Shown: positions 7,696 through 16,814, numbered from the stretch's first letter. The stretch: DNA of 64,000 nucleotides from an uncultured Lachnospiraceae bacterium (GCA_900551115.1 URUY01000020.1:1-64000), one strand, 5' to 3'. The notes: generated from the letters alone by a model not told the origin. Program-made: numbers and translations.

Positions 7696-9180
7696 ATGTC
7701 TAATACTATTTTTGCACAATACCCCCCTGTAAGAGCCGGTATCCCCGCCGATGCCATCCATCGTTTTTTAGACCGGCTGGAAAATTATCAGGTAAACATG
7801 CACAGCTTTCTTTTAATGCGCCACGGCCTGCTGGTTGCAGAAGGATATTATGCCCCTTACAGGGCCGATACCCTGCACCGTATGTTTTCCGTCTGTAAAA
7901 CCATGAATGCTTTAGCTGTCGGTCTCCTTTGTGAGGAAGGCAGGCTTTCCTTAGACGATACCGTTATCCGGTATTTTCCGGATAAGGTTCCCGACAATGT
8001 ACATCCCTTTATTGCAGAAATGACTATCCGCAATCTCTTAATGATGCGGACCTGCCATGCCTCCACCACCTACAAGCACGACCCTGCCAAAGAATGGGTG
8101 GAAAGCTTTTTTACTACCCCGCCGACCCATAAGCCGGGTACCGTTTTCCATTATGATACTTCCGCAGCCCATGTACTCTGTGTGCTTGTGGAGCGGCTCA
8201 CCGGTATGCCCATGCTTGATTATCTGAAGGACAGGGTACTTTCTAAAATCGGTTGGTCCAAGCATTCTTATGTGCTGAAAAATGATTTTGGAGACTCCCA
8301 GGGCGGCAGCGGCCTGATGGCAACTCCCATGGATTTGCTTTTACTCGGAAAACTGCTGATGCAGAACGGAAGCTGGGAAGGCGAACAGCTCTTACCTAAA
8401 GAATTTGTTGCAGAAATGACCTCTTTGCTTACGCCAAATGCCTTGACCGGCGGGGTCTTAAGCGAAGCGCAGGGATACGGATACCAGCTTTGGCGTACCA
8501 GACACGAGGGCTTTGTCTGTTACGGTATGGGCGGTCAGCTTGCCGTCTGCCTGCCAAAGCAGGATATGATTTTAGTTACCACTGCCGACACACAGGGCTG
8601 CGGCGGCGGCAATGATTTGATTTACAACAGCTTTTACGAGGAAATACTGCCTGTACTGGATACCTGTTCTGATGATAAAGCCGAGGAAGCTGCAGCAGCA
8701 AGCCTGCGCACCCGTCTCGCAAAGCTTTCGCTTACACCGTTAAAGGACTGGTGCCGTGCAGCCTCAGACAAGCCTCTTAACCATTCCTTTTTAGAAGACT
8801 ATAGCTGTGCTTCTAAAATAAACGGGAAAAATTTTTCCCTTGCGCCCAATAACAGCGGCTTTTCCGATATTTCATTGTCCCTTACAAAGACAGAGGGCTG
8901 CCTTAACTATACCTTTAAGGGAAGGGTCTGTAAAATCCCTTTTGGCCTGAATGCCTGCATACCCGGCACTTTCCCCTTATACGATATCAGCTGCGCAGCC
9001 AGCGGCATGTGGCTTTCGGAAAACACCTTTTACATAAAGGTACACCTGTTGGATACCTTCATCGGTTCCGTCCATATGGAATTTGTATTTGGAGAAGATG
9101 ATGTGACAATCTTTATGAAGAAAATAGAAGAAACACAGTTTAAAGAATTTGCGGGCCATTTTTACGGCACCGGTAACTGA
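7696..9180 (+). CDS. Beta-lactamase-family serine hydrolase (class C-like)
   Basis: A 494-aa protein whose first 330 or so residues match the serine beta-lactamase/D-alanyl-D-alanine carboxypeptidase fold. The nucleophile motif SVCK (S65, K68) fits SxxK and the second motif is Tyr-based (Y153 in HYDTSAAHV). The last 160 or so residues form a separate beta-rich region. There is no signal peptide, so an intracellular esterase or amidase role is more likely than antibiotic resistance. Divergent from the pectic ABC transporter and sharing its cre region, it could be a carbohydrate esterase. That is inference from position. Confidence 0.82.
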   Translation: MSNTIFAQYPPVRAGIPADAIHRFLDRLENYQVNMHSFLLMRHGLLVAEGYYAPYRADTLHRMFSVCKTMNALAVGLLCEEGRLSLDDTVIRYFPDKVPDNVHPFIAEMTIRNLLMMRTCHASTTYKHDPAKEWVESFFTTPPTHKPGTVFHYDTSAAHVLCVLVERLTGMPMLDYLKDRVLSKIGWSKHSYVLKNDFGDSQGGSGLMATPMDLLLLGKLLMQNGSWEGEQLLPKEFVAEMTSLLTPNALTGGVLSEAQGYGYQLWRTRHEGFVCYGMGGQLAVCLPKQDMILVTTADTQGCGGGNDLIYNSFYEEILPVLDTCSDDKAEEAAAASLRTRLAKLSLTPLKDWCRAASDKPLNHSFLEDYSCASKINGKNFSLAPNNSGFSDISLSLTKTEGCLNYTFKGRVCKIPFGLNACIPGTFPLYDISCAASGMWLSENTFYIKVHLLDTFIGSVHMEFVFGEDDVTIFMKKIEETQFKEFAGHFYGTGN

Positions 9181-9189
9181 CAGCCGGCT

Positions 9190-9924
9190 TCACTGCTTTT
9201 GTCTGCGTTCTAAGAATCTTTCTGCCACCTCCATATCCTCGGGGGTGGTAATTTTTATGTTTTCATAGGAAGCTTCCACCAGCTTTACAGGGTGGTGAAG
9301 CATCGTTTCCACTACCATGGCATCATCCGTAATACAGACGCTCTTTTCTGCCGGTGCCGTACCGCCCTCATTAAGCGCATTAAGCAGTCTGTACGCTTCT
9401 GTAATAAGCGCCGTTTCAAATACCTGAGGTGTCTGTACGGCAAATAACCGGCTTCTGTCAGGGGTCTTTGCCGCAAAGCCGTTTTCATCCGCTATCTTTA
9501 TGGTATCCTTGACCGGTACTGCTGCGCAGCAGGCGCCATACGCTTCTGCCGCCCGGTAGGTATCTTCAATGATTTTTTCTGTTATGAGAGGTCTTGCACC
9601 GTCATGAATAAACACATAACCATCGTGGTGTTCCATCACGGCAAGCGCTTTCTGCACGGAAAGATACCTCTCCGCACCGCCCTCGGTAATGGCACTTACC
9701 TTGGAAAATCCGTACTTTTCTACAATTTCCTTCCGCACATAGGGAATTTCTCCCTTTCCTACCACCAGAACCACATCATCAATTATGGCAGATTGTTTAA
9801 AAGCCTGCAATCCGTACCAGATAACAGGCTTATCCGCAAGAAGCATATATTGTTTTGCAACATTACTTTCCATACGTCTGCCTGCACCTGCGGCTAAAAG
9901 TATGGCGGTACATTTCTTCTTCAT
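9190..9924 (-). CDS. ispD: 2-C-methyl-D-erythritol 4-phosphate cytidylyltransferase
   Basis: A 244-aa enzyme of the non-mevalonate isoprenoid pathway that joins CTP and MEP to form CDP-ME in the cytoplasm. The N-terminal nucleotide-binding signature AAGAGRRMESNVAKQY is intact. So are the downstream HDGARPL and the substrate-binding PVKDTIK segments. Length is typical. Its start coincides with the tsaD stop (one-base overlap), so the genes are translationally coupled. It ends 10 bp from the convergent serine hydrolase gene. Confidence 0.95.
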   Translation of the reverse strand: MKKKCTAILLAAGAGRRMESNVAKQYMLLADKPVIWYGLQAFKQSAIIDDVVLVVGKGEIPYVRKEIVEKYGFSKVSAITEGGAERYLSVQKALAVMEHHDGYVFIHDGARPLITEKIIEDTYRAAEAYGACCAAVPVKDTIKIADENGFAAKTPDRSRLFAVQTPQVFETALITEAYRLLNALNEGGTAPAEKSVCITDDAMVVETMLHHPVKLVEASYENIKITTPEDMEVAERFLERRQKQ

Positions 9925-10949
9925 CAGCTTCTCTCTCCCAGCTTGAGATTCGGCACGGCATTTAAGTCAAGGCCGCTCCGCACTCCCTTTTTATATTCGT
10001 AATAGCCGGCTGCTCCTATCATAGCCGCATTGTCCGTACACAAAACAGGAGAAGGATAATAAAACCGGACACCTTCTTTTTCACACCGTTCCTTTAACGC
10101 CATCCGCAGCGCAGAATTGGAAGCTACGCCGCCGGCAATCGCAAATTTATCAAAACCGTACTGCTTTACCGCATGCATGGCATGCTCCACCAGTACCTCT
10201 ACCACTGCCTGCTGGAAGGATGCTGCCACATCTGCCGTGCAGATTTCCTCACCTTTCATCTGACAGCCGTTTAAGTAGTTTAAAACTGCTGATTTCAAAC
10301 CGCTGAAGCTGAAGTCATAGGCATTTTCCTCTACCTTGGCTCTGGGGAAATGGAGTGCTTCCGGATTGCCCTCTTTTGCCGCCTTGTCTATCTTGGGACC
10401 GCCGGGATAACCAAGTCCGATGGCACGCGCCACCTTATCAAAAGCTTCTCCTGCCGCATCATCCCTGGTTTGCCCGATAATTTCATATTCGCCATAGTCT
10501 TTTACCACTACAAGATGGGTATGGCCGCCGGAAACCACCAAACAGATAAAAGGAGGCTCCAGCTCCTTGTTTGCAATGTAATTAGCACTGATGTGGCCTT
10601 CAATATGATGTACGCCGATAAGCGGAATATCCGTTGCAAAGCTGATGGCTTTTGCTGCAGATACGCCTACTAAAAGAGGCCCCACCAGACCGGGACCATA
10701 GGTGACTGCAATGGCATCCATATCCGTAAGACTAACTCCCGCTTCTTTTAAGGCTTCCTCTATTACCTGATTGATCTTTTCTATATGTTTCCTTGAGGCA
10801 ATTTCCGGCACCACGCCGCCATACAGCGTATGCAGCGCAATCTGGGAGGAAATAATATTGGAGCATACTTCCCTTCCGTTTTTTACCACTGCCGCTGCGG
10901 TCTCATCACAGGAGCTTTCTATTGCCAGTATCAAAATATCCTTATCCAT
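9924..10949 (-). CDS. tsaD: tRNA N6-adenosine threonylcarbamoyltransferase TsaD
   Basis: A 341-aa ASKHA-fold enzyme that transfers threonylcarbamoyl from TC-AMP to A37 of ANN-decoding tRNAs, working with TsaB and TsaE. Visible are ESSCDETAAAVV near the N-terminus, the metal-binding motif HIEGH, SGGHTHL, and the AIAGGVASNSALR phosphate loop. The ATG at 10949 is chosen. A longer frame would start at a TTG (10967) that overlaps the upstream gene, and the GAGG before 10949 is usable. tsaB and tsaE lie 2.4-3.3 kb upstream on the same strand. Confidence 0.95.
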   Translation of the reverse strand: MDKDILILAIESSCDETAAAVVKNGREVCSNIISSQIALHTLYGGVVPEIASRKHIEKINQVIEEALKEAGVSLTDMDAIAVTYGPGLVGPLLVGVSAAKAISFATDIPLIGVHHIEGHISANYIANKELEPPFICLVVSGGHTHLVVVKDYGEYEIIGQTRDDAAGEAFDKVARAIGLGYPGGPKIDKAAKEGNPEALHFPRAKVEENAYDFSFSGLKSAVLNYLNGCQMKGEEICTADVAASFQQAVVEVLVEHAMHAVKQYGFDKFAIAGGVASNSALRMALKERCEKEGVRFYYPSPVLCTDNAAMIGAAGYYEYKKGVRSGLDLNAVPNLKLGERS

Positions 10950-10956
10950 ATTACAC

Positions 10957-11601
10957 TCATTCCTCAAGCGTTACATTTTCTGCCAAATCCCATCCGTATA
11001 TCCGCCAATGCCCGGCTTCATCCTTGCGGAGCAGATATACTTCCTCCACCGACTGCTTCTGTGAGCCGCTGGACAGCACATAAGTACAGTAAAAACGTGC
11101 AAATTCATGACCATCCTGTGAAAAATAATCTGCATCCGTACTGGCAGGCAGGCTATAACTGCTTACACGGATTGATTTTTCCTTGAAGGAATCAATATCT
11201 GCAGTCAGGTCCACAATGTATTTTGCCCAGTCATTGCCCGCTATAAGCTCCTCATCATACAGAAACCTTGTCTGGGAAGCAAGCTGTTCTAACTCTTCGG
11301 CACTATACTCTTCATTATAGAAGCATTTTGTAATATCACTGTAATAGCGCACGACCTCTTTCACCGTAGGGGGATAATTGTTTACCAAATCTCTGGCAAT
11401 CAGCTCCTGTGCCACGGTCATTTCTGCCACGGGAGGTTCCGTGCTTCTCTGCCGGCTGCTTAAATAATAATAGTAGCCCACTATCATTGCCACTAAAAGC
11501 AGAATCACAATGCCGCTTTTTAAGGCAGCACCGGCACTTTTTTTCGTACTTCCCGGCTTTTTGGTCGTTCCGGTCTGTAACCTTGTGTTTGCTTTTATCA
11601 T
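10957..11601 (-). CDS. Membrane-anchored protein of unknown function (DUF6715-like)
   Basis: A 214-aa protein with a basic cytoplasmic N-terminus rich in Lys and Thr (residues 1-28) and one transmembrane helix (about 29-47, ending in a YYYY run). The outer domain of about 165 residues contains short motifs such as ELIARDLVNNYPPTVKEVV and GHWRIYGWDLA. It resembles a family seen mostly in Lachnospiraceae (I believe DUF6715, from memory). The function is not known. It overlaps or abuts tsaD and is likely in the same transcript. Confidence 0.75.
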   Translation of the reverse strand: MIKANTRLQTGTTKKPGSTKKSAGAALKSGIVILLLVAMIVGYYYYLSSRQRSTEPPVAEMTVAQELIARDLVNNYPPTVKEVVRYYSDITKCFYNEEYSAEELEQLASQTRFLYDEELIAGNDWAKYIVDLTADIDSFKEKSIRVSSYSLPASTDADYFSQDGHEFARFYCTYVLSSGSQKQSVEEVYLLRKDEAGHWRIYGWDLAENVTLEE

Positions 11602-11691
11602 CCGGCCTCCTCCTATCCATACTTTTTGGACGCTGTTCTTTTGTAATGCTGTCCTTTATCCCGCTCTGTTCCCGGGTGCCGCTTTCTTTCT

Positions 11692-12603
11692 CTATTCTTC
11701 TATAAACAGAAGCTCTATGCTGCGTCCGTCCTTTGCCGCCACAGAAGCAGGAAATATTTTTTTAACCTCCGCCATATATTCCTCCGGCCTTTGCAGCGAC
11801 GGACTGTAATGGGTCAGCCACATTTCTTTGACTCCTGCCTTTTGTGCCATCTGTGCCGCTTCATAAAAGGTCATATGCTTATACTCTTTTGCCTTGCTTA
11901 TCTTATCCGGCTCTCCGTACATGCCTTCACAGATAAACAAATCTGCAGCTTTCGCATTTTCCACAATACTTTCTGTCGGTCTGGTATCTGTGGTATAAGT
12001 CACCTTAATTCCCTTTCTTGCAGGACCTAAAACCATATCCGGCGTAAGCGTCCTGTCGGAAAGCTCTATTACTTCTCCTCTTTGCAGCCTGCTCCAGTAC
12101 TGTTTTTCAATTGAAAGCGATAATGCCTTGTCCATCTGAAATTTACCGCTTCTCTCTACTACCATGCTATACCCATAGCATACCACATTATGATTCACCT
12201 TGAAAGCCTCCAGCCTGAATCCGTCAAAGGGAATCTGTACCGTGTTCTCCGTAAGCTCCATGCAATTAATCGCAAAAGGCAGCTCCGGTGCAATCACACG
12301 CAGTGCAGATACCACTTTGGTAAGGCCTTTGGGACCAATCAAAAGAAGCGGCTCGGTTCTCTCCGCATTGCCCATGGTGAGCAGCATGCCCGGCAGCCCG
12401 CTGATATGGTCTGCATGGTAATGGGTAAAGCATATGATATCAATGGGCTTGGGACTCCACCCCTTTTCCTTCAGGGCAATCTGCGTCCCTTCCCCGCAGT
12501 CAATCAAAATGCTCTTTCCGTTAAACCGCATTATCAGGGAAGTAAGCCATCTGTATGGCAGGGGCATCATGCCTCCTGTTCCCAGCAAACAAACATCTAA
12601 CAT
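11692..12603 (-). CDS. rnz: Ribonuclease Z
   Basis: A 303-aa metallo-beta-lactamase-fold endonuclease that trims the 3' trailer of tRNA precursors. The zinc motif HYHADH is at residues 61-66, further ligands are in VNHN and TDTR-containing segments, and HMTFYEAAQMA and LTHYSPS lie near the C-terminus. Length matches the short bacterial RNase Z form. Its start overlaps the stop of the small zinc-ribbon gene by 7 bp. Encoding tRNA maturation next to the t6A genes fits a translation-related operon. Confidence 0.93.
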   Translation of the reverse strand: MLDVCLLGTGGMMPLPYRWLTSLIMRFNGKSILIDCGEGTQIALKEKGWSPKPIDIICFTHYHADHISGLPGMLLTMGNAERTEPLLLIGPKGLTKVVSALRVIAPELPFAINCMELTENTVQIPFDGFRLEAFKVNHNVVCYGYSMVVERSGKFQMDKALSLSIEKQYWSRLQRGEVIELSDRTLTPDMVLGPARKGIKVTYTTDTRPTESIVENAKAADLFICEGMYGEPDKISKAKEYKHMTFYEAAQMAQKAGVKEMWLTHYSPSLQRPEEYMAEVKKIFPASVAAKDGRSIELLFIEE

Positions 12604-12845
12604 AATTCCTTTTCCTCTATCTCGCAGACAGGTATGGAAAACTCCTTTATTATGGCGTCATAGCATTTTTCGCACAAATCAAACTTCTGCCTTGTGCCGT
12701 CCTTTTCGCTGAAATAGCCGAACACGGTATCGGCGCTAAAATGCCCTTCCTTAATAATCCCGTTTTCTACCGTAAGCTTTCTGCCGCATTTATTGCAGAT
12801 AACCTCTGTAAGCTGCATTTTATTTTCATCTTTATACTTTCTCAT
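12597..12845 (-). CDS. Small zinc-ribbon protein of unknown function
   Basis: An 82-aa protein with CNKCGR at residues 17-22 and CEKCYD around residue 58, spaced as in a treble-clef or zinc-ribbon fold. A GHFSADTVFGYFSEKDGTRQKFDL segment lies between. I recognise no function. The coding frame overlaps the rnz start, so the two genes are translationally coupled. Similar small ribbon proteins are common near RNA-processing genes in Firmicutes. Confidence 0.75.
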   Translation of the reverse strand: MRKYKDENKMQLTEVICNKCGRKLTVENGIIKEGHFSADTVFGYFSEKDGTRQKFDLCEKCYDAIIKEFSIPVCEIEEKELC

Positions 12846-12905
12846 GCCATCCTCCCTATATACTTGTTAAAAGGCCGTATCACCTCTATTATACAGGTTT
12901 TTTAT

Positions 12906-13409
12906 CTATTCGGGCATGGTAATTTGTCCATCCGCTTCCTGTCTTTTCCACATAATCACGGCATCTTCACGGGGAAGCTCATAAAATCCGGGTCGGATGC
13001 CGGCGCTTGTAAATCCAAGGCTCTCATACAGATGAATGGCTGGTGCGTTGCTGACTCTGACCTCCAGAGTATAGTTGCTGATACCAAGCGCTTTGCCCCA
13101 TTCCATCAGACTGTTAAGCAAAAGTCTGCCGATTCCCATACATCGGTATTTTTCATCCACCATCACATTATTGATATCACCGTCTCCACAAGCATTTGTC
13201 ACACCACAGCAGCCTATCGGCATATCTCCTGCCAGTGCCGTCACATATAAGGAGTCCGTTCTGTTAAGCACCTCTAAAAAAGCATTTTCGGACCATGGCA
13301 TGGAAAAGCTTGCTTTTGCCAGCTTACTTACAGCAGGCACATCTTCTTTTTTCATGGGGCGGATTGTCATAGCTTTTCCTGCCGCATTCCATTTATATTC
13401 CTTTATCAT
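12906..13409 (-). CDS. rimI: Ribosomal protein S18-alanine N-acetyltransferase-like (RimI)
   Basis: A 167-aa GNAT acetyltransferase. Seen are TIRPMKKEDVPAV at the N-terminus, the acetyl-CoA loop RCMGIGRLLLNSL, and the family-specific TLEVRVSNAPAIHLYESLGF segment close to the C-terminus. It overlaps the end of tsaB by 17 bp. The tsaE-tsaB-rimI order is conserved in many Firmicutes and supports the name. RimI acetylates the N-terminal alanine of ribosomal protein S18, but some homologues have wider targets. Confidence 0.88.
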   Translation of the reverse strand: MIKEYKWNAAGKAMTIRPMKKEDVPAVSKLAKASFSMPWSENAFLEVLNRTDSLYVTALAGDMPIGCCGVTNACGDGDINNVMVDEKYRCMGIGRLLLNSLMEWGKALGISNYTLEVRVSNAPAIHLYESLGFTSAGIRPGFYELPREDAVIMWKRQEADGQITMPE

Positions 13410-14187
13410 TGTCTATTTCCTGTACCTGCCCTGCCTGTTCCTTCTCGCTTTGCTCCTGCTCCAGCCGCTCCCGTTCTGCCTGACTTAATCGCAGATAGTC
13501 CGGCTGATGCTCCCCGGCGCTCACTGTTTTTCCTTCTATATAATAATGCTGTGCCACCGCCGCCACTGACGCGGCGCGCTGTCTGTTTAAATGAGCCGGT
13601 GCAAAGCTGTAAGGGACTGTCATTTTTTCTGACAGGATATCCCGATATACCGGCACACCGTCTCCCAAAAAAATCACCTCTTTTGACAAACTGCCTGCCA
13701 GTCTGTTAAGCTCCTCTGCAATCTCACTTACATCTGCCGCACACTGTTCTTTAAGCGTCTGCATGCGGTATGTACTGCTGCCGTTTTCTCCTGCTTCTCT
13801 CTCAAAGCTATAGATTCCTGTATATACCTGATTTCTTCTGGCATCCATAATCGGACAAACCAGTTTTTCTGTACCCCAGAGATTGCAGGCAAGTCCTATC
13901 ACAGTAGGTACCTCAATCAAGGGCTTTGAAAGAGCCAGTCCCAGCCCTTTTGCCGTTGCCGAACCGATTCTCAGTCCCGTAAAGGAACCCGGTCCCGCCG
14001 CTATGGCGATTGCATCTATAGTGGAAAGGTCAAGCTCTATCATATCCTTTATAGCCTGCAGCATAGGTATCAGCGTCTGGGAATGCGTTTTTTTATAATT
14101 CACGGTATATTCCGCCGTCAAGACCTCATCCTCTGCCACTGCCACAGTTGCCACCAGTCCTGAGCTGTCCAATGCCAGTATCTTCAT
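13393..14187 (-). CDS. tsaB: t6A biosynthesis protein TsaB
   Basis: A 264-aa inactive ASKHA-fold partner of TsaD. Seen are the N-terminal MKILALDSSG, the THSQTLIPML helix and AIAAGPGSFTGLRIG, the hallmark of the family. A Glu/Gln-rich tail of about 35 residues (QAERERLEQEQSEKEQAGQ) extends past the usual end and looks disordered. It lies between tsaE and rimI in one transcription unit. Confidence 0.94.
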   Translation of the reverse strand: MKILALDSSGLVATVAVAEDEVLTAEYTVNYKKTHSQTLIPMLQAIKDMIELDLSTIDAIAIAAGPGSFTGLRIGSATAKGLGLALSKPLIEVPTVIGLACNLWGTEKLVCPIMDARRNQVYTGIYSFEREAGENGSSTYRMQTLKEQCAADVSEIAEELNRLAGSLSKEVIFLGDGVPVYRDILSEKMTVPYSFAPAHLNRQRAASVAAVAQHYYIEGKTVSAGEHQPDYLRLSQAERERLEQEQSEKEQAGQVQEIDNDKGI

Positions 14188-14262
14188 AATGCCTTTCTCC
14201 TCCCGTCAGGTAACCGGAAACCTTTAACATGTGTATCAGAGTTTCCCAAAAACCTGTCCTTG

Positions 14263-14715
14263 TCATATCTTCTCTACTGTTATTCTACGGTAATCAAAAC
14301 CTTTTTCCAAGTCCTTTTCAATAGTTATCCGCGTATAATGCTGCGGAAGAATCTCTTCTATCAGGTTTGCCCACTCAATCAGGCAGACACCTTCACCATA
14401 AAAGCAATCCTCATAACCGATTTCTTCCATTTCTTCCACATCCCCAATCCGGTAGACGTCAAAATGGTAAAAAGGCATGCGCCCTTCCTCATAAATCTGT
14501 ACAATGGTAAAGGTGGGACTGCTCACCGGCTCCGTAATATCAAGTCCCTCTGCAAAGCCTTTCGTAAATACGGTCTTGCCCACTCCCAAATCTCCAAGCA
14601 GCGTATAAACCTGCCCCGGCACGGCCTTTTTTCCCATGGTCTTGCCAAGACACCTCGTTTCCTTATCGCTATGGGTTTCGTATACCATTGTCTGTTCTGT
14701 TCTTTCACTGTCCAT
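14263..14715 (-). CDS. tsaE: t6A biosynthesis ATPase TsaE
   Basis: A 150-aa P-loop protein that drives turnover of the TsaB-TsaD complex. The Walker A motif GDLGVGKT is at residues 41-48, SSPTFTIVQIYE follows, then FYHFDVYRI and LIEWANLIEEILP, all typical of TsaE. The start at 14715 has GGAG nine bases upstream. It is the first t6A gene in the run tsaE-tsaB-rimI. Confidence 0.94.
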   Translation of the reverse strand: MDSERTEQTMVYETHSDKETRCLGKTMGKKAVPGQVYTLLGDLGVGKTVFTKGFAEGLDITEPVSSPTFTIVQIYEEGRMPFYHFDVYRIGDVEEMEEIGYEDCFYGEGVCLIEWANLIEEILPQHYTRITIEKDLEKGFDYRRITVEKI

Positions 14716-14738
14716 GAATCATTACTCCGTCTTTGGGC

Positions 14739-15215
14739 TTACTGTCTGATTTTTACTTTTTTTGCAGGAAGATGTGTGGAAAGCACCTGAATCACCAGCG
14801 CCGTTTTATCCCCCAAATCCCTTTTGGGAAAGATGCAGGCATTCATTCTGGAGGTATATACAATAATGCTTTTCCCCGTGGAAACTGCCTTTACGATATT
14901 CTCCCATTGCTGCATTTCCTCCGTATCCTTTTGGGATACGTGAATCCCTTCATCATCCAGCACATAATGTAACGGTTCTTTAAAAGCAGGATTTGCAAGC
15001 ATCTGCTGCCTGCTCTTTAAAAACAGCGTCCATGGTAGATAGCATAGAAGCACAATGCCCGCTATCACCATCAGCCAGCCTTTCATATAAACTCCCGCTA
15101 TCACCATCAAGGCGCCTAATACGCTTCCCAGAATCCCGGAAAAGCTGTTATAGGTATGCCTCATCATATAGTCATACAGATCCGACGCCTTAATATGCAC
15201 ATCAAATTCTACCAT
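14739..15215 (-). CDS. YcxB-like membrane protein
   Basis: A 158-aa protein with two adjacent hydrophobic helices (about residues 28-60) and a C-terminal beta-rich domain containing YVLDDEGIHV and WENIVKAVSTGKSIIVY. This is the layout of the YcxB-like domain family, whose role is not established. The ATG at 15215 is chosen because AAGGAGG precedes it by a few bases; the frame continues upstream only from a TTG lying inside that signal. It ends 23 bp before tsaE and may be the first gene of that operon. Confidence 0.8.
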   Translation of the reverse strand: MVEFDVHIKASDLYDYMMRHTYNSFSGILGSVLGALMVIAGVYMKGWLMVIAGIVLLCYLPWTLFLKSRQQMLANPAFKEPLHYVLDDEGIHVSQKDTEEMQQWENIVKAVSTGKSIIVYTSRMNACIFPKRDLGDKTALVIQVLSTHLPAKKVKIRQ

Positions 15216-15241
15216 CAAAACCTCCTTGCGCAAACGCTTTA

Positions 15242-15268
15242 AAAAGCACCTACCAGGTAGGTGCTTTT
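15242..15268 (-). terminator. Rho-independent terminator of mscL
   Basis: AAAAGCACCTAC, CAG loop, GTAGGTGCTTTT: a 12-bp perfect stem beginning 4 bp after the mscL stop. A-rich and T-rich flanks on both sides mean it could stop transcription in both directions. Confidence 0.85.
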
Positions 15269-15272
15269 ATGC

Positions 15273-15704
15273 TTACTTTTCCAATTCCGAAGTACAATGA
15301 GGACATTTCGTAGCTTCTATGTTTATCTCGGACATACAGAAGGGACATTTCTTTGTTGTCACAGGTTTGGGTTCTTCGTGCTTTAATTTGTTCATTCCCT
15401 TGACAAACAGAAATACCACAAATGCCATAATTACAAAGTTAATCACGTTGGAAATAAAAGTACCGTAATTGAAGGTAGCCGCTCCTGCCTCCTGAGCCGC
15501 TTCCAACGTAGCGTAGCTTTTGCCGTCCAGTGCAAAAAACCAGTTGGAAAAATCCACCTTGCCGGTAAAGATACTGACCAAAGGCATAATCATGTCCTTT
15601 ACCAGAGAATTTACAATGCCGGTAAAGGCGCTTCCGATTATCATACCTACAGCCAAATCTATCATGTTGCCACGCAGTGCAAACTTCTTAAATTCTTTTA
15701 ACAT
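15273..15704 (-). CDS. mscL: Large-conductance mechanosensitive channel with C-terminal zinc ribbon
   Basis: A 143-aa osmotic emergency valve. The N-terminal FKKFALRGNMIDLAVGMIIG segment and two transmembrane helices match MscL. In place of the usual charged helical tail, residues 118-143 form a zinc-ribbon-like end with two CxxC knuckles (C120, C123, C134, C137). The gene is flanked by a terminator and appears to be transcribed alone. Confidence 0.93.
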   Translation of the reverse strand: MLKEFKKFALRGNMIDLAVGMIIGSAFTGIVNSLVKDMIMPLVSIFTGKVDFSNWFFALDGKSYATLEAAQEAGAATFNYGTFISNVINFVIMAFVVFLFVKGMNKLKHEEPKPVTTKKCPFCMSEINIEATKCPHCTSELEK

Positions 15705-15811
15705 CCTTTATGCTTCCTTCCTTTTACCTGCTGCTTTCGCATCTCTGCCCATGCAGTTTATCCCATGTACCTCTTATATTATATTGATAATGCCCCTAAA
15801 AAGCAAGTGGA

Positions 15812-16546
15812 TTATTTCTGTCTTCCTTCTTTAATAATAGGGCTTAACGGTTTGTAAATCACCATCGTAATCAAAGAAATGACCCCCGCCTTTAAAAGAT
15901 TTAGCGGTGCTATCGCCAGGCACGCAAAGGCTGTCAGGCTGGTAATGGCCGGATTTATGGCTCTTCCCATATCAATAATGGTATCAACGGAAGGCATGCC
16001 GTAAAGCACTACAAATTTGGGAATCAGATACAGTACATTAAATATCGTACCGAATGCGGTCATGCATATAGTTCCCGTAATGCAGCCGACAACCGCCCCC
16101 TTCTTGGTTTTTACAAATTCATATACCGCCGATGCCGGAAGCAGCAGGCTGCAGCCTACGGTAAAATTTGCCAAATCGCCCACAAAGGCCGTACTGGTAC
16201 CCTTCGTCAGAATCTTTAGAAGAATTTTTATAAATTCCATCATAACGCCTGCTACCGGGCCGAATGCAAACGTACCCACCATAATCGGCAGCTCGCTGAA
16301 ATCCACCTTATAAAAATCAGGCGCAAAGGGCAACGGAAAATCAAACAGATGCAGCACAAGTGCGATTGCGGAGAACATGCCGGTCATCGCCATCATACGG
16401 GTGGTAATCATCTTTCTTTTTACGCCTCTTTTTTTGTCTGCCGCTTTTTCAATCAGTACCGCCAGCAGGAACATGAGGGCAATCACCCCTAAAAATTCCA
16501 GTACAAAAATAAGGTTTTCGGTTACGGTTTTTACTAATCCATTCAT
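15812..16546 (-). CDS. ribU: Riboflavin ECF transporter S component (RibU type)
   Basis: A 244-aa integral membrane vitamin-binding subunit that works with the shared EcfA-EcfA'-EcfT energy module. TRMMAMTGMFSAIALVLHLFDFPLPF and VDFSELPIMVGTFAFGPVAGVMMEFIKILL are typical RibU segments. There is an extra N-terminal helix (about residues 10-30). An FMN riboswitch with a downstream terminator controls the gene, which supports riboflavin as substrate. Confidence 0.92.
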   Translation of the reverse strand: MNGLVKTVTENLIFVLEFLGVIALMFLLAVLIEKAADKKRGVKRKMITTRMMAMTGMFSAIALVLHLFDFPLPFAPDFYKVDFSELPIMVGTFAFGPVAGVMMEFIKILLKILTKGTSTAFVGDLANFTVGCSLLLPASAVYEFVKTKKGAVVGCITGTICMTAFGTIFNVLYLIPKFVVLYGMPSVDTIIDMGRAINPAITSLTAFACLAIAPLNLLKAGVISLITMVIYKPLSPIIKEGRQK

Positions 16547-16691
16547 TTTTTATTCTCCCTTCAATGTGAAATATTGCAGGTAACTGCGAAATATCCCGGA
16601 ATATAGGCTGCATTTAACAGTTTCTCAATCACCTGTAAAATATTGATAAGGAAATTCTTCCGGAGAACAGCATGCAAGTTTTTCCTGTAAA

Positions 16692-16720
16692 TTAAAAAAG
16701 CCCCGGAATACTATCCGGGG
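16692..16720 (-). terminator. Riboswitch expression-platform terminator
   Basis: CCCCGGA / TCCGGGG stem (16714-16720 and 16701-16707) followed on the minus strand by CTTTTTTAA. It lies between the FMN aptamer and the ribU start, so premature termination when FMN is bound is the likely mechanism. Confidence 0.85.
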
Positions 16721-16814
16721 AAACCTGCTCGTTAAAGCCTTCTGTGTACCAGCTCCGTCCATAAATTAAAACATTTAGGAACAGCATCCGTACAGAATCT
16801 GCCTTCTCACATTT

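Noticed and set aside
7696..9180. Serine hydrolase read as an antibiotic-resistance beta-lactamase
   Set aside because: It has the SxxK fold motif but no signal peptide, an additional C-terminal domain and a carbohydrate context; resistance is not supported.
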